DNA from: Siphonodentalium dalli
Taxonomy: Eukaryota; Mollusca; Scaphopoda; Gadilida; Siphonodentaliidae
DNA: 64,000 nucleotides
NCBI GenBank assembly: GCA_032622095.1
Contig: CP136066.1
Span: forward strand, 150,612,224 to 150,676,223
Reading direction: 5' to 3'
This document shows, piece after piece, positions 48,701 through 60,100 of this stretch. Under the pieces are notes generated by a model that saw nothing but the letters and a program-made list of their open reading frames with translations, did no database searches and had not been told where the DNA came from. The first letter of the stretch is position 1. Each line of letters starts with the position of its first letter. Position numbers and translations under genes: made by a program.

Positions 48701-49825
48701 CACTACCAGCGGTCACACTGTCTACACATATGAATCAACTAATGTGGAGGGTTATCTCTGTAGAGTGTCCTGGTACCTCGAAATTAGGTAGAAATGCCAA
48801 TTTATATGAAATCACGACGAATATGTCGGGACCCGTGCTGACCTCGTGCTCTAGAAATCCAGCTGCGTGGGGTTAAATTGTAAATAGGGATGATGTGTTG
48901 ACCACAATGACATGCCTGTTATGTTCGTGGGTTATGCGTGTGTGGTGTCCTGGAGCCCTAAAACGGGCCATACTAGCGATAATGTTCGGTTTGTACATAG
49001 ACGTATTGAAGTCCGTGATGACCTGTTTTTACCAAATTTCAACTGCGTGGGGTGGTTTTCCACTACCAGCGGTCACACTCTCTACATATATATGCATCAA
49101 CTAATGTGGAGGGATATCTCTGTAGAGTGTACTGGTACCTCGAAATTAGGTAGAAATGCCAATTTATATGAAATCACGACGAATATGTCGGGACCCGTGC
49201 TGACCTCGTGCTCTAGAAATTCAGCTGCGTGGGGTTAAATTGTAATTAGGGCTGATGTGTTGACCACAATGACATACCTGCTATATTCGTGGGTTATGCC
49301 TGTGTGGTGTCCTGGAGCCCTAAAACGGGCCATAATAGCGATCATGTTCGGTTTGTACATAGAAGTATTGAATTCCGTGATGACCTGCTTTTGCCAAATT
49401 TCAACTGCGTGGGTGGTTTTCCACTACCAGCGGTCACACTCTATACAAATATGCATCAACTAATGTGGAGGGATATCTCTGTAGAGTGTCCTGGTACCTC
49501 GAAATTAGGTAGAAATGCCAATTTATATGAAATCACGAAGAATATGTCGGGACCCGTGCTGACCTCGTGCTCTAGAAATCCAGCTGCGTGGGGATAAATT
49601 GTAATTAGGGCTGATGTGTCGACCACAATGACATACCTGTTATGTTCGTGGGTTATGCGTGTGGGGTGTCTAGGAGCCCTAAAAACGGGCCATAATAGCG
49701 ATAATGTTCGGGTTTGTACATAGACGTATTGAAGTCCGTGATGACCTGTTTTTACCAAATTTCAACTGCGTGGAGCGGTTTTCCACTACCAGAGGTCACA
49801 CTGTCTACACATATGCATCAACTAA
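42730..49825. repeat. 361-bp satellite array, right arm, inverted, about 19-20 monomers
   Basis: The same A and B monomers as the left arm, in reverse complement. The inner edge (42730-43740) is a graded run of increasingly diverged monomers: the first is barely recognisable (TTTGAAATCACGAC, GTTTCCCATTATCAGAGGT), the next two are clear, and the rest are homogeneous from about 43750. A 249-bp monomer lies at about 44040-44290. The outer monomers near 49290-49600 are of the B' kind. The order near the outer end is B-A-A(-A). Confidence 0.97.
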
Positions 49826-50215
49826 TTGTTCCCGGGATCAAAGTAGGCATATATACCAAATTTGAGTGGGATCGGTCAAGGTCCAGAAACATGCCTAGAT
49901 GAGCATATATGAGAGAGGTCAAGGTCAAGGACGCGATCGCATGTGAAATTTGACCCACCCGTATTGTTCCCGGGATCAAAGTATGCCTACATATTAAATT
50001 TTAGTCGGATCGGTCGAGGTCCAGAAACATGCCTATATGAGCATATATGAGCGAGGTCAAGGTCAAGGCTAATGTCGGGACTAGTGCTGAGCTCGTTCTG
50101 ATAAGTCTGGGCTCTGTAAGGTGTTATTTTAATTACCACTGGTGCGCTGACCACAATGACATATTTATGATGTCGGTGGGTATATATACGATCTGATCGC
50201 GATTTACGATCGCGG
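49826..50215. repeat. Right terminal cap of the satellite array
   Basis: The mirror of 19655-20077: two 138-bp direct repeats starting TTGTTCCCGGGATCAAAGTA at 49826 and 49964, then a diverged monomer (about 50070-50165), then CGATCTGATCGCGATT leading into TA repeats. TCAAGGTCA occurs at 49919-49927 and 50057-50065. Confidence 0.85.
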
Positions 50216-50262
<47 letters not shown>

Positions 50263-50263
50263 C

Positions 50264-50290
<27 letters not shown>
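50216..50290. repeat. (TA)n microsatellite bounding the right satellite arm
   Basis: TA repeats interrupted once by AGC near 50261. They mirror the tract at 19553-19640. Confidence 0.95.
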
Positions 50291-50295
<5 letters not shown>

Positions 50296-51440
50296 GAAGC
50301 CCTATATTTTTAATGTGTAGATTTGACTGGACTAAAGCCCTTATACAATAATCTGAAGGATTATTTTCAATCTTTATTACTGGACATCACACCAATAACC
50401 AATATACATACATTTATTAGTTTTGAACAGGACAATATCTTTTAATATTACTGCAACTGCATTCTTTCTTATGACTTGTTTTCTTACAAACTCCCAAATT
50501 TGAACCAGAAACAATTTAGGGCAAATATACATCTACGTGTACATATACATATATGTTCAAATTCATAAAAAAAACACTCAATCAGAATATAAGTATAGGC
50601 GATCATGCCGGGCTAGCCATTATTTGTCCTAAAATAATGTACATGTTAGGAAAATAGTAGAACCTTTATACAAAATGGCGTTGATGACATGTGGCCAATC
50701 AAAATTGCTGTGGGACTGTTAAAGACACAATCTGCTCGACTACCAAATCACACGGTTTTATCAAATTGTAGTAAATCAACATTTACTAAACCTACTTGTG
50801 GGATGAATATAATTCAATTCAACATTAGAGTACCATAAATACATTCTTTTCTCCCATAAATTTAAAGAAAAAAAACCACATTGAACTCATTTATAATGAT
50901 AATGTGATAAATGTCATCCCATTTATAACCATTTTGGCAGCCATCTCACATCAAAGGCCATGAAATCTAGATAGCAAAGGATGAACTATTCACAATTACA
51001 TGTATTCATTCAAATTATATCACTAGGTAACCTTATTGCAGGAGTTTTAGGTTACTGATTAAATGCCCTATAATTGATGATTTCCTCAACATCTTTGTAA
51101 TACGGCAAATGTCTGTTTTTCATTCTACGACCAATATATTCCATCTAAAAACCTTGCTAAGCACTCATGAGTGAAAGCACAAAGGTGCTGATCCTTTAAA
51201 GATGAAAAAATTCTATAGGTAGCACAATTTTTAATTATTCTTGACTTTGCTAAATTTTTGCAAATTTGAAGTCGGCCATTTTGGATTTTCAGGGTCAAGA
51301 GCTCCTTGAAGGTCAATCCCGTCTGATAATGGTACAGAAAATATCATAAATGATACCTGTATGTGGCACGGATGCATATAGGTCAATAAAATTCTAATTG
51401 GGGGCTCAACTTTGAGAAAAAAGGGCTGATCGAACCCCAA
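50291..51440. repeat. Outer right flank of the giant inverted repeat
   Basis: From about 50590 to 51440 the sequence matches the left flank (17035-18450) in inverted order, including GCCAATCAAAATTG, CCATTTTGGCAGCCATCTCA, CCATTTTGGATTTTCAGGGT, AGCTCCTTGAAGGTCAATCC and CTGATCGAACCCCAAAA. 50291-50590 shows no certain mirror match. There is no gene. Confidence 0.75.
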
Positions 51441-52480
51441 AATTGGGGTTCAGGCCCTTTAAAGTCATTAGCTTCACTCCCGGTGGGTATATATTTCATG
51501 TCAGACAGAACTGTATCCGATATACCATAAGAAAGGTCATAAAAAACTAGAAATAAAACCCCAAGGTTGCATATTATTGATGCGGTATTCGCCCCGTATT
51601 AAATTGTTGAAAACTGCGGTCAGAGTAAGAAATCTTCTCAGATACAACCACATTTTCGGCGCGAATCATCGCGTGGAGGTCATGGAATTATATTCGGAAG
51701 AAATCGGAACCGCCCGAAAAACGACGATCGGCTGGCACGCACGGTTAAGAGAACAGCCAAAACAATAGCCGACATGTCGATAACCGAAAGTAGATTCAAC
51801 AAAACACAAACTAGATAATGTGATTATGTCTTGATTTTTGCATCGATATCTCATGTTTTCTAATTGAAATGTCGAGAATTAATTGGCAACTAACAAAGTG
51901 TACACACTGTGTATATGTTATATATGGATTGTTTGCAAATTTAGCCGTGAATGGGTATTCACAGCATGCAAAATACGATTGGCACACCTCCGAACCGATC
52001 AGCTGATCCAGGTCGTCATGCTTCTCATCGATTGAAAATAAACAAATCGGGGAATTCCTGCCCTTCTTATCAAACGTCAACACATTTGGTCGAATTTAAG
52101 ATGAAGTTATCTGCAATGGCATTATTGACTTATGTAAATGGAAATTATTAGCAATATTTCAAACGCAGAGAGTGCATGAACCACCGATCGATCTATAAAT
52201 TATAATAGCCCAATCGGGCTGAACTAGATCGATTGGTCTTCCTGGCATAGTGGTTGCTGCTGTAAGAGAGGGAACTCTAAATTTCTTAAATATTAAAATT
52301 TTGTTTGTTTTCAGATTTGTACAAGTTTATAATGAATATTACTAGTAAAAAAATATACCATTGTCTTTCATTAGTTTCAAAATAAATGAGAATTTTTTTT
52401 AATTGGTAGAAACAGCTGGTCGAAAGAACAATTTAGAGTACTCCCCTTATCCCAGATTCACTTTATAGTAGCTAAGCATA
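51441..52480. other. No gene recognised; somewhat higher GC, one hairpin
   Basis: A 63-codon frame at 51577-51768 (plus) lies in a locally GC-richer stretch and could be part of an exon. It has no family I know, no homology visible by eye and no clear splice context. A nested hairpin lies at about 52183-52237, with CCGATCGATCTA facing TAGATCGATTGG and an inner AGCCC/GGGCT pair. Confidence 0.3.
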
Positions 52481-53545
52481 ATTAACTTACGATCAGCGTA
52501 ATACATTTGAATTACGCTTGAGTGTAATTGGGTTCATCAGCTATCTCACCTCTATGGGAGGAAGCCAAATTAACATTTAATAAATAATTGAGCTAAAGCC
52601 CCCCCCCCAAATCAAGGAATCTCTAATTACACTTAAGTGCAATAAGAATATTTCTTATCGCGCTTAAGTGCAATAAGAAGATTCCTTATTGCGCTTAGAG
52701 ATTCCTTATTGCGCTTAAGTGCAATACGATATTCCTTTTTGTGCTTAAGTGCAATAAGATATTCCTTATTGTGCTAAGCGCAATTAGATATTTCCTTATT
52801 GAACTTAATCGCAATTATATCTTCCCTTATTATATCGCTTAAGCTCAATTATATCGCTTAAGCTCTATTATTTATTAAATGTTAATTTGGCTCCCCATAT
52901 ACCTCATGTATATTGGTATAACCTGATGTAGGTTACTGGCATTAGTAATGCGGTTGCATCCATTTCAGCTTGAGGGGAGTTCAATGAGAGTGTATATGAA
53001 TTACGTTTAAGCGTACTTCATTTACGCTTAAGCGCGGAACTCATTTACACATAAGCATAATTAATATGAATAATGCTTAAGCAAATACCTAACTCCAACT
53101 GATTTCCTCTGTCTGAATAATTGAGTCCATCTCATAGTATATGGGGGAGTCTAAACCGATGTTTGATTGATGTCTTATTGCCAGAGTAAATTTGAGTTTA
53201 GAGGAAATCGCATGGGAGACAGCCTTTTCAAATATATTATTTATTAGTGTAAATCATTTGCGCTCAAGCGCAAAAAATATGTGTCTAATAATATATTTGC
53301 GCTTTAGCATAAAATTGCCATAAATGTGATCTATTATATGGGAGGCCCTTTTCACATTTATTATTTATTTACGCTTAAGCGCAAATAACCTCTATCATTT
53401 GCAATTAAGCAAATAGATCATATTTGCGCTTAAGCGCAAATCATTTGCACTTAAGCGCAAATAAAAATCAATATGCAATGATCCCCCCTGAATTAATTTT
53501 ACATGGCACAGGCCTAAACACATCACTAAAATTGATATAGCCCCA
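52481..53545. repeat. CTTAAG-centred palindrome cluster, part 1
   Basis: Many short palindromes with different arms: CACTTAAGTG, GCGCTTAAGCGC, ACGCTTAAGCG, TGCGCTTAAGCGCAAA. They are separated by spacers such as AATAAGATATTCCTTATT. A C tract of about 9 lies at 52600. The motifs lie in both coarse tandem and inverted order. Confidence 0.85.
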
Positions 53546-53940
53546 CCATATGAGGGAAACAATCCCCCAGAAACCCCAAGATCTGTTTTATGACCATGGA
53601 AATGATATAGATCTGTGTAGGATATGTCTCTTTTATAAAATATACTATATCTCTGGGATGGCGACACAAATTCTTGGGGACAGGGATGCTGATATTATGA
53701 AAATAGGGGTTTTTCCCCAACTTCAAGTCAATGAGTACACCATATGAGGGAAGCAAACCCCAGTAACCCCTAATTCCCTATTTATGGCCATGGAAATGGT
53801 ATATATCTGTGCAGGAGATAATAAAATATACATGAGCTCTGGGAGTGAGGCACCAAATCTTGGGACACCAGGGACAGAGATGCTGATATGCATATGGAAA
53901 TATGTTTTTTCTTCAACTTCGAGTCTGTATGGGGCTATTA
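53546..53940. repeat. Two tandem copies of a ~195-bp unit inside the palindrome cluster
   Basis: ACCATATGAGGGAA starts copies at about 53546 and 53741. Both continue with CCATGGAAATG.TATA, an ATCT.TG.GGGAC stretch, GATGCTGATAT and TTCTTCAACTTC-like text. Identity is moderate. No coding potential is supported. Confidence 0.7.
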
Positions 53941-54580
53941 CTATGGGCCCATGCTAATATAATATGAGATGGACTCAATCATTCACATCAGAGGGATGTA
54001 ATGGAGTGTTAGGTATTTGCGCTTAAGCGCAAATAAATTGATAGACACATATTTGTGCTTAAGCGCAAATGATTTACGCTTAAGCACAAATATTTGTGCT
54101 TAATGATTTATGCTTAAGCACAAATATTTGCGCTTAAGCGCAAATAAATAATAAATGTGAAAAGGGCCTCCCATACTATTTCCGCTAAAGCGCATATGAT
54201 TTGTATTTAAGTATAAATGATTTGCTCTTAAGTGCAAATGATTTACACTTAAGCGTAAATGATTAGCGATTAAGCAGAATCAGAATAAATGTGAAAACGG
54301 CTTCTCGTATAATCGCTTAAGCATAATTCATTTATGATTAAGTGTAATTAATCTATCAATGAAAATAAATGACCAGTGAGCTTAAGTGTAAATCAATTAC
54401 GCTTAAGCACACTTTAATCAATTACGCTTAAGCACACTAGTCATAATTCTATTACTCATAGGAGTAATGCTTTATCTACATCATATGGTTAAGCGTAAGT
54501 GAAGTACGCTTTATATGTGTGCATTACACCTGAGTGTAATACATTACGCTTAATTGTAATTCACTTACGCTAATGTGCAA
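53941..54580. repeat. CTTAAG-centred palindrome cluster, part 2
   Basis: More palindromes of the type TTTGCGCTTAAGCGCAAAT, ACACTTAAGCGT, TTACGCTTAAGCAC and GGTTAAGCGTAAGTG. Context phrases such as AATAAATGTGAAAAGGGCCT and AGATGGACTCAATC also occur in part 1 in inverted order (53100-53360), so the cluster around the 195-bp pair is itself arranged as a loose inverted repeat. Confidence 0.8.
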
Positions 54581-55887
54581 TTAGCTAATACATGTGAAAG
54601 GCTTTCCATTATAGTTATCATCCATCAGAATGAATAGTGCTTACTGAAGCTTGACAACAGAATTTGCCATTAAAAACATTTCATGGCCAATGAGCTAACA
54701 AATGTTCTGTACTGGCATATTGAATACCAATTATTTGTACTATTGTACAGGTATAATGTAATTAAACAGTTTTGAGTTACAAAAGTAAGACAACTCTTTC
54801 TGAACGGTACTGTGCTTGCGGCCAGATTGATGTAAAAATTCGGTCAATGCGCTTACAATTTTCTATAAATAGTAACATTTTGGAATTATTACCTCTCGAT
54901 CACTGTTCGATTATAATCTTTGCCACTAACTCGGCCAATGTTCTTCCGTTTGTGATTTCACGCAACAATTCCCTTTCTATTCCTTCCCTGTCGAATTGAC
55001 TACCGATTGCGATGTCAATTTGTTTTTCGCTTTAATATTCTGATGTGCATGACGCTATTCCAGCGAACGGTCATCCTCCCTAGAAGCCATTTCTGAGAAC
55101 GAAACCCGATTCAATCCCAATCGAGTCGGAAGTGCTCGGGCATTTCCGTGACTGCACAAGACAACGCATCGGTTTGTATTTTCGTGTTATTATGGTGAGA
55201 TTAATCGGGACGATTGATGAATATAAATAGTTAGCCGAATGGCCGTATAATGTGTACAAACTGACTTCAGGATGGGGGATTTCGTGTATCGGAGTTATTT
55301 TATTCACTCTTCCCACAGAATGTGGCAGGGAACTCAATTGTGAGGTTCAATTTACGTTTCACATCACTTTAAAATGGAATTTGGGCCCCTTTTATCAAAA
55401 ATCGGTTCGCACCACTGAATTCCTCATCGAAAAGTACTCTAGAATCAGTATCAAACAGAAAGTGGTTGGATATTCCCTAAAGAGCCCAGTTGTGAGACCG
55501 ACTATGACTGCAGGGCCGTTCTGTTGGGTAAAGGGTTAAATACAAGTAAGAAGATCTCCACAAAGATTTGTGATACGTGAATGTTACACAACTATTATGA
55601 CCTATGGGGCAAGAATATAGATACATGTATACTTGAAAAGCATTTTATTTTCTTATAAAACAATATCTGCTACTGTATTCATACAGCTATTATGCCACAT
55701 GAGTGAAGATTAGGCACATGTATATCAATGAGACATCAGATTCAACACTGTGCAGGGAATTTACACTGCAGGCAGCTGCATGAGAGTATTTGAGATGAGG
55801 ATAATGAACTCACAATGACATCAGACATCTGACAACAAATATAATGAATGGAACACATTTTGAGTTTTTAACAAAGTGGGATAACAA
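54581..55887. other. No gene recognised
   Basis: Unique-looking sequence. The frames at 54772-54999 and 55252-55539 (plus) and 55080-55337 (minus) overlap one another and carry no motif I know. An exon cannot be excluded but is not supported. Confidence 0.3.
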
Positions 55888-55889
55888 TA

Positions 55890-56745
55890 CAGTCTAACTC
55901 CATTGGTATGCGGCTGATACGGACCCTGGCTCTTACGGACCCTGGCTTATACGGACCCCGGCTCATACGGACCTCAATTAGATTATGCAATTTTCAAACA
56001 TATTTATGAATTCTAATTTAACATATAATTATGATTGTCTTATCACATATATATATATATTGATTGAGAATTTCAGTGATGTTCTGGCTTGAGAAAAAAT
56101 TTATTGAATGGTGTTCATGCCTGATCGGTAATTCCTTTACCGTTGTTTAAACACGCGTGTGTGATACCTTTATATCGTTGTATAAACAGACACACGGTGA
56201 TGAATGGTCAGTGAATGGTGATCAGGATGAATCCACTGAGTTTGATTTGTTGTGAAAACATGTTAAAAACACAACTGGTACATTCTAGCCTCCTCTGCTC
56301 AACGAAGAGGCAGCTGCTACGCCAGCCAACGTTAGGATGGTATCTGAAGGGAAGGTGCACAGACGACAGGAGAGGAAAATGAGGGAGACGACCGGAAAGT
56401 TGATGTTCTTGTGGACAGACTACTCGTCGATGAGGATTACTGCCAGCAGACTGTTGAATGAAGCCGCCAAGCTATACGCTCCAGTGTAAATAATGTCTGT
56501 CTAGTGGAACGTTGTTACATTTTTGTTGTGTCTCATTATATCATCATATTTTTGTTATTTCAGCATGTATGTTAAATTCTAATTTATTTAAATAAATAAA
56601 TATAAAAAATAAAATTGTATATTTTAATTGAGATCCGTATGAGCCAGGGTCCGTATAAGCCGGGGGTCCGTATAAGCCGGTGGTCCATATGAGCCAGGGT
56701 CCGTAAGAGCCAGGGTCCGTATCAGCCGGCATTCACTCCATTAAC
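55890..56745. mobile_element. Decayed pogo/Tigger-like DNA transposon
   Basis: Starts CAGTCTAACTCCATTGG after TA. Both ends carry four inverted-facing copies of a TACGGACCCTGGCTCA unit: left 55915-55975, right 56630-56728. The far end mirrors the start as GGCATTCACTCCATTAA. CAGT-type termini next to TA and TACGGAC-rich subterminal repeats are features of pogo/Tigger elements. Most of the transposase is missing. Confidence 0.6.
56289..56489 (+). pseudogene. Possible transposase fragment inside the pogo-like element
   Basis: An open frame of 66 codons ending in TAA, lacking its own start in good context and opened by a TAG just upstream. The translation is rich in R, K and E and ends with LFLWTDYSSMRITASRLL-like text followed by NEAAKLYAPV (the first residue of that stretch is M in the actual frame). 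The spacing of W, RIT, L and EA-KLY loosely recalls the CENP-B-type helix-turn-helix of pogo transposases. This is an impression by eye, not an alignment. The catalytic DDE domain is absent. Confidence 0.3.
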
Positions 56746-57186
56746 CCTTTCAGTGCCAAGTCCTATTTTTGTATCAACCCATATTTCCTTGATGATTAAG
56801 AGCTCTTTCGAGAGACATAAAGCTCGAGCTCGGAGACCAACCACCCACCCATAACAAACCGATTGTATACAAACACCGCTAATAATGTAAACATCCGGGC
56901 GGGCATGCGCAACGGCGCAAGATCGTAATTTCAGAATAACAGTATACAGTAATGACCAGAATAGCTAACAAAGACATCTATCTCTCAGATAACATGACTA
57001 AAGTTTTATAAATCTGTGTTTCCTTACAGTTATATACCTATAATGGGTCACAATAATATATCATTATTTTCCAGACATCTCATAAGGTGTTTAGTTATTT
57101 ATATAAAAAAATAAGCTGTAAATAGTTGACAAATGACAGAATAAATTCCATAATGGCAATGCTCCTCAAATACTATACTATAGACA
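56746..57186. other. Nothing recognised
   Basis: Unique-looking sequence between the transposon relic and the 539-bp array. Frames are short. Confidence 0.3.
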
Positions 57187-60100
57187 CGGTTGTTGTTGTT
57201 TGTGGATAGGTATGCATCTATATACAAATAGTTTGTACAAAGTTTGGGCTCCTTAGTGGGTTTTAAGGGTATGGAGACAGCCCAACACCCACAGCACCCA
57301 TGACAATTCAAGTTAAATTGGTATATTTAACTTGAATTGGGCCATATGACCCATTATATGTATCTACTTCCAACACTTTTGTTGTTTGTGGATAGGTATG
57401 CATCTATGCAAATAGTTTGCATAAAGTTTGGGCTCCGCAGTGGGTTTTAAGGGTATGGAGACTGCCCAACACCCACAGCACCCATGATAAAACCATACAG
57501 CACCCGTGCCTATGAAAACATATTTCTGAGTCAGCCATCTCTCAGACTATACCCATTCTGTAAATGATTCCACATTTCACTCTAGAATATATAGAGGCAA
57601 TGGGAACAAAAATATTTGGGCACCTGAATGGGATTTTGGGCTCTATTCAGGGGGGATATTTGGGTTTTTTTAATGGTTAAATTGGTATATTTAACTGGAA
57701 TTGGGTCCTGTAAAGGTATATACTTCTAGGTCTCCTAGTGTTTTTGGAAATATCTGCATCAGTATAAGAAGATTTGCAAAAGTTTGGGCTCCTTAGTGGG
57801 TTTTAAGGGTATGGAGACAGCCCAACACCCACAGCACCCATGACAATTCAAGTTAAATTGGTATATTTAACTTGAATTGGGCCATATGACCCATTATATG
57901 TATCTACTTCCAACACTTTTGTTGTTTGTGGATAGGTATGCATCTATGCAAATAGTTTGCATAAAGTTTGGGCTCCGCAGTGGGTTTTAAGGGTATTGAG
58001 ACAGCCCAACACCCACAGCACCCATGATAAATCCATACAGCACCCGTGCCTATGAAAACATATTTCTGAGTCAGCCATCTCTCAGACTATACCCATTCTG
58101 TAAATGATTCCACATTTCACTCTCGAATATATAGAGGCAATGGGAAAACAATATTTGGGCACCTGAATGGGATTTTGGGCTCTATTCAGGGGGGATATTT
58201 GTTTTTTTTAATGGTTAAATTGGTATATTTAACTGGAATTGGGTCCTGTAAAGGTATATACTTCTAGGTCTCCTAGTGTTTTTGGAACTATCTTCATCAG
58301 TATAAGAAGATTTGCAAAAGTTTGGGCTCCTTAGTGGGTTTTAAGGGTATGGAGACAGCCCAACACCCACAGCACCCATGACAATTCAAGTTAAATTGGT
58401 ATATTTAACTTGAATTGGGCCATATGACCCATTATATGTATCTACTTCCAACACTTTTGTTGTTTGTGGATAGGTATGCATCTATTCAAATGGTTTGCAC
58501 AAAGTTTGGGCTCCTCAGTGGGTTTTAAGGGTATTGAGACAGCCCAACACCCACAGCACCCATGATAAAACCATACAGCACCCGTGCCTATGAAAACATA
58601 TTTCTGAGTCAGCCATCTCTCAGAACCTACCCATTCTGTAAATGATTCCACATTTCACTCTAGAATATATAGAGGCAATGGGAACAAAAATATTTGGGCA
58701 CCTGAATGGGATTTTGGGCTCTATTCAGGGGGGATATTTGGTTTTTTAAATGGTTAAATTGGTATATTTAACTGGAATTGGGTCCTGTAAAGGTATATAC
58801 TTCTAGGTCTCCTAGTATTTTTGGAAATATCTGCATCAGTATAAGAAGATTTGCAAAAGTTTGGGCTCCTTAGTGGGTTTTAAGGGTATGGAGACAGCCC
58901 AACACCCACAGCACCCATGACAATTCAAGTTAAATTGGTATATTTAACTTGAATTGGGCCATATGACCCATTATATGTATCTACTTCCAACACTTTTGTT
59001 GTTTGTGGATAGGTATGCATCTATGCAAATGGTTTGCACAAAGTTTGGGCTCCTCACTGGGTTTTAAGGGTATTGAGACAGCCCAACACCCACAGCACCC
59101 ATGATAAAACCATACAGCACCCGTGCCTATGAAAACATATTTCTGAGTCAGCCATCTCTCAGACTATACCCATTCTGTAAATGATTCCACATTTCACTCT
59201 AGAATATATAGAGGCAATGGGAAAAAAATATTTGGGCACCTGAATGGCATTTTGGGCTCTATTCAGGGGGGATATTTGTTTTTTTTAATGGTTAAATTGG
59301 TATATTTAACTGGAATTGGGTCCTGTAAAGGTAAATACTTCTAGGTCTCCTAGTGTTTTTGGAAATATCTGCATCACTATAAGAAGATTTGCAAAAGTTT
59401 GGGCTCCTTAGTGGGTTTTAAGGGTATGGAGACAGCCCAACACCCACAGCACCCATGACAATTCAAGTTAAATTGGTATATTTAAATTCAATTGGGCCAT
59501 ATGACCCATTATATGTATCTACTTCCAACACTTTTGTTGTTTGTGGATAGGTATGCATCTATGCAAATGGTTTGCACAAAGTTTGGGCTCCTCAGTGGGT
59601 TTTAAGGGTATTGAGACAGCCCAACACCCACAGCACCCATGATAAAACCATACAGCACCCGTGCCTATGAAAACATATTTCTGAGTCAGCCATCTCTCAG
59701 ACTATACCCATTCTGTAAATGATTCCACATTTCACTCTAGAATATATAGAGGCAATGGGGAAAAATATTTGGGCACCTGAATGGGATTTTGGGCTCTATT
59801 CAGGGGGGATATTTGGTTTTTTTAATGGTTAAATTGGTATATTTAACTGGAATTGGGTCCTGTAAAGGTATATACTTCTAGGTCTCCTAGTGTTTTTGGA
59901 AATATCTGCATCAGTATAAGAAGATTTGCAAAAGTTTGGGCTCCTTAGTGGGTTTTAAGGGTATGGAGACAGCCCAACACCCACAGCACCCATGACAATT
60001 CAAGTTAAATTGGTATATTTATGGAATTGGGCCATATGACCCATTATATGTATCTACTTCCAACACTTTTGTTGTTTGTGGATAGGTATGCATCTATGCA

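Noticed and set aside
20306-49600. Dozens of 84-85-codon open frames, one or two per 361-bp monomer, on both strands
   Set aside because: They repeat because the monomer repeats. 361 is not divisible by three, frames do not join between monomers, both strands are open at once, and the translations show no domain. They are satellite by-products.
20078-49825. CRISPR-like or bacterial repeat array
   Set aside because: The repeat unit is 361 bp with no unique spacers, and the setting is eukaryotic. It is a satellite.
51577-51768. 63-codon frame in a GC-richer patch
   Set aside because: Protein-like composition was tempting, but there is no recognisable family, no splice context and the length is within chance. 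Kept only as a note in the region entry.
55080-55539. Overlapping 85- and 95-codon frames on opposite strands
   Set aside because: Mutually overlapping, no motif and no codon pattern that separates them from background.
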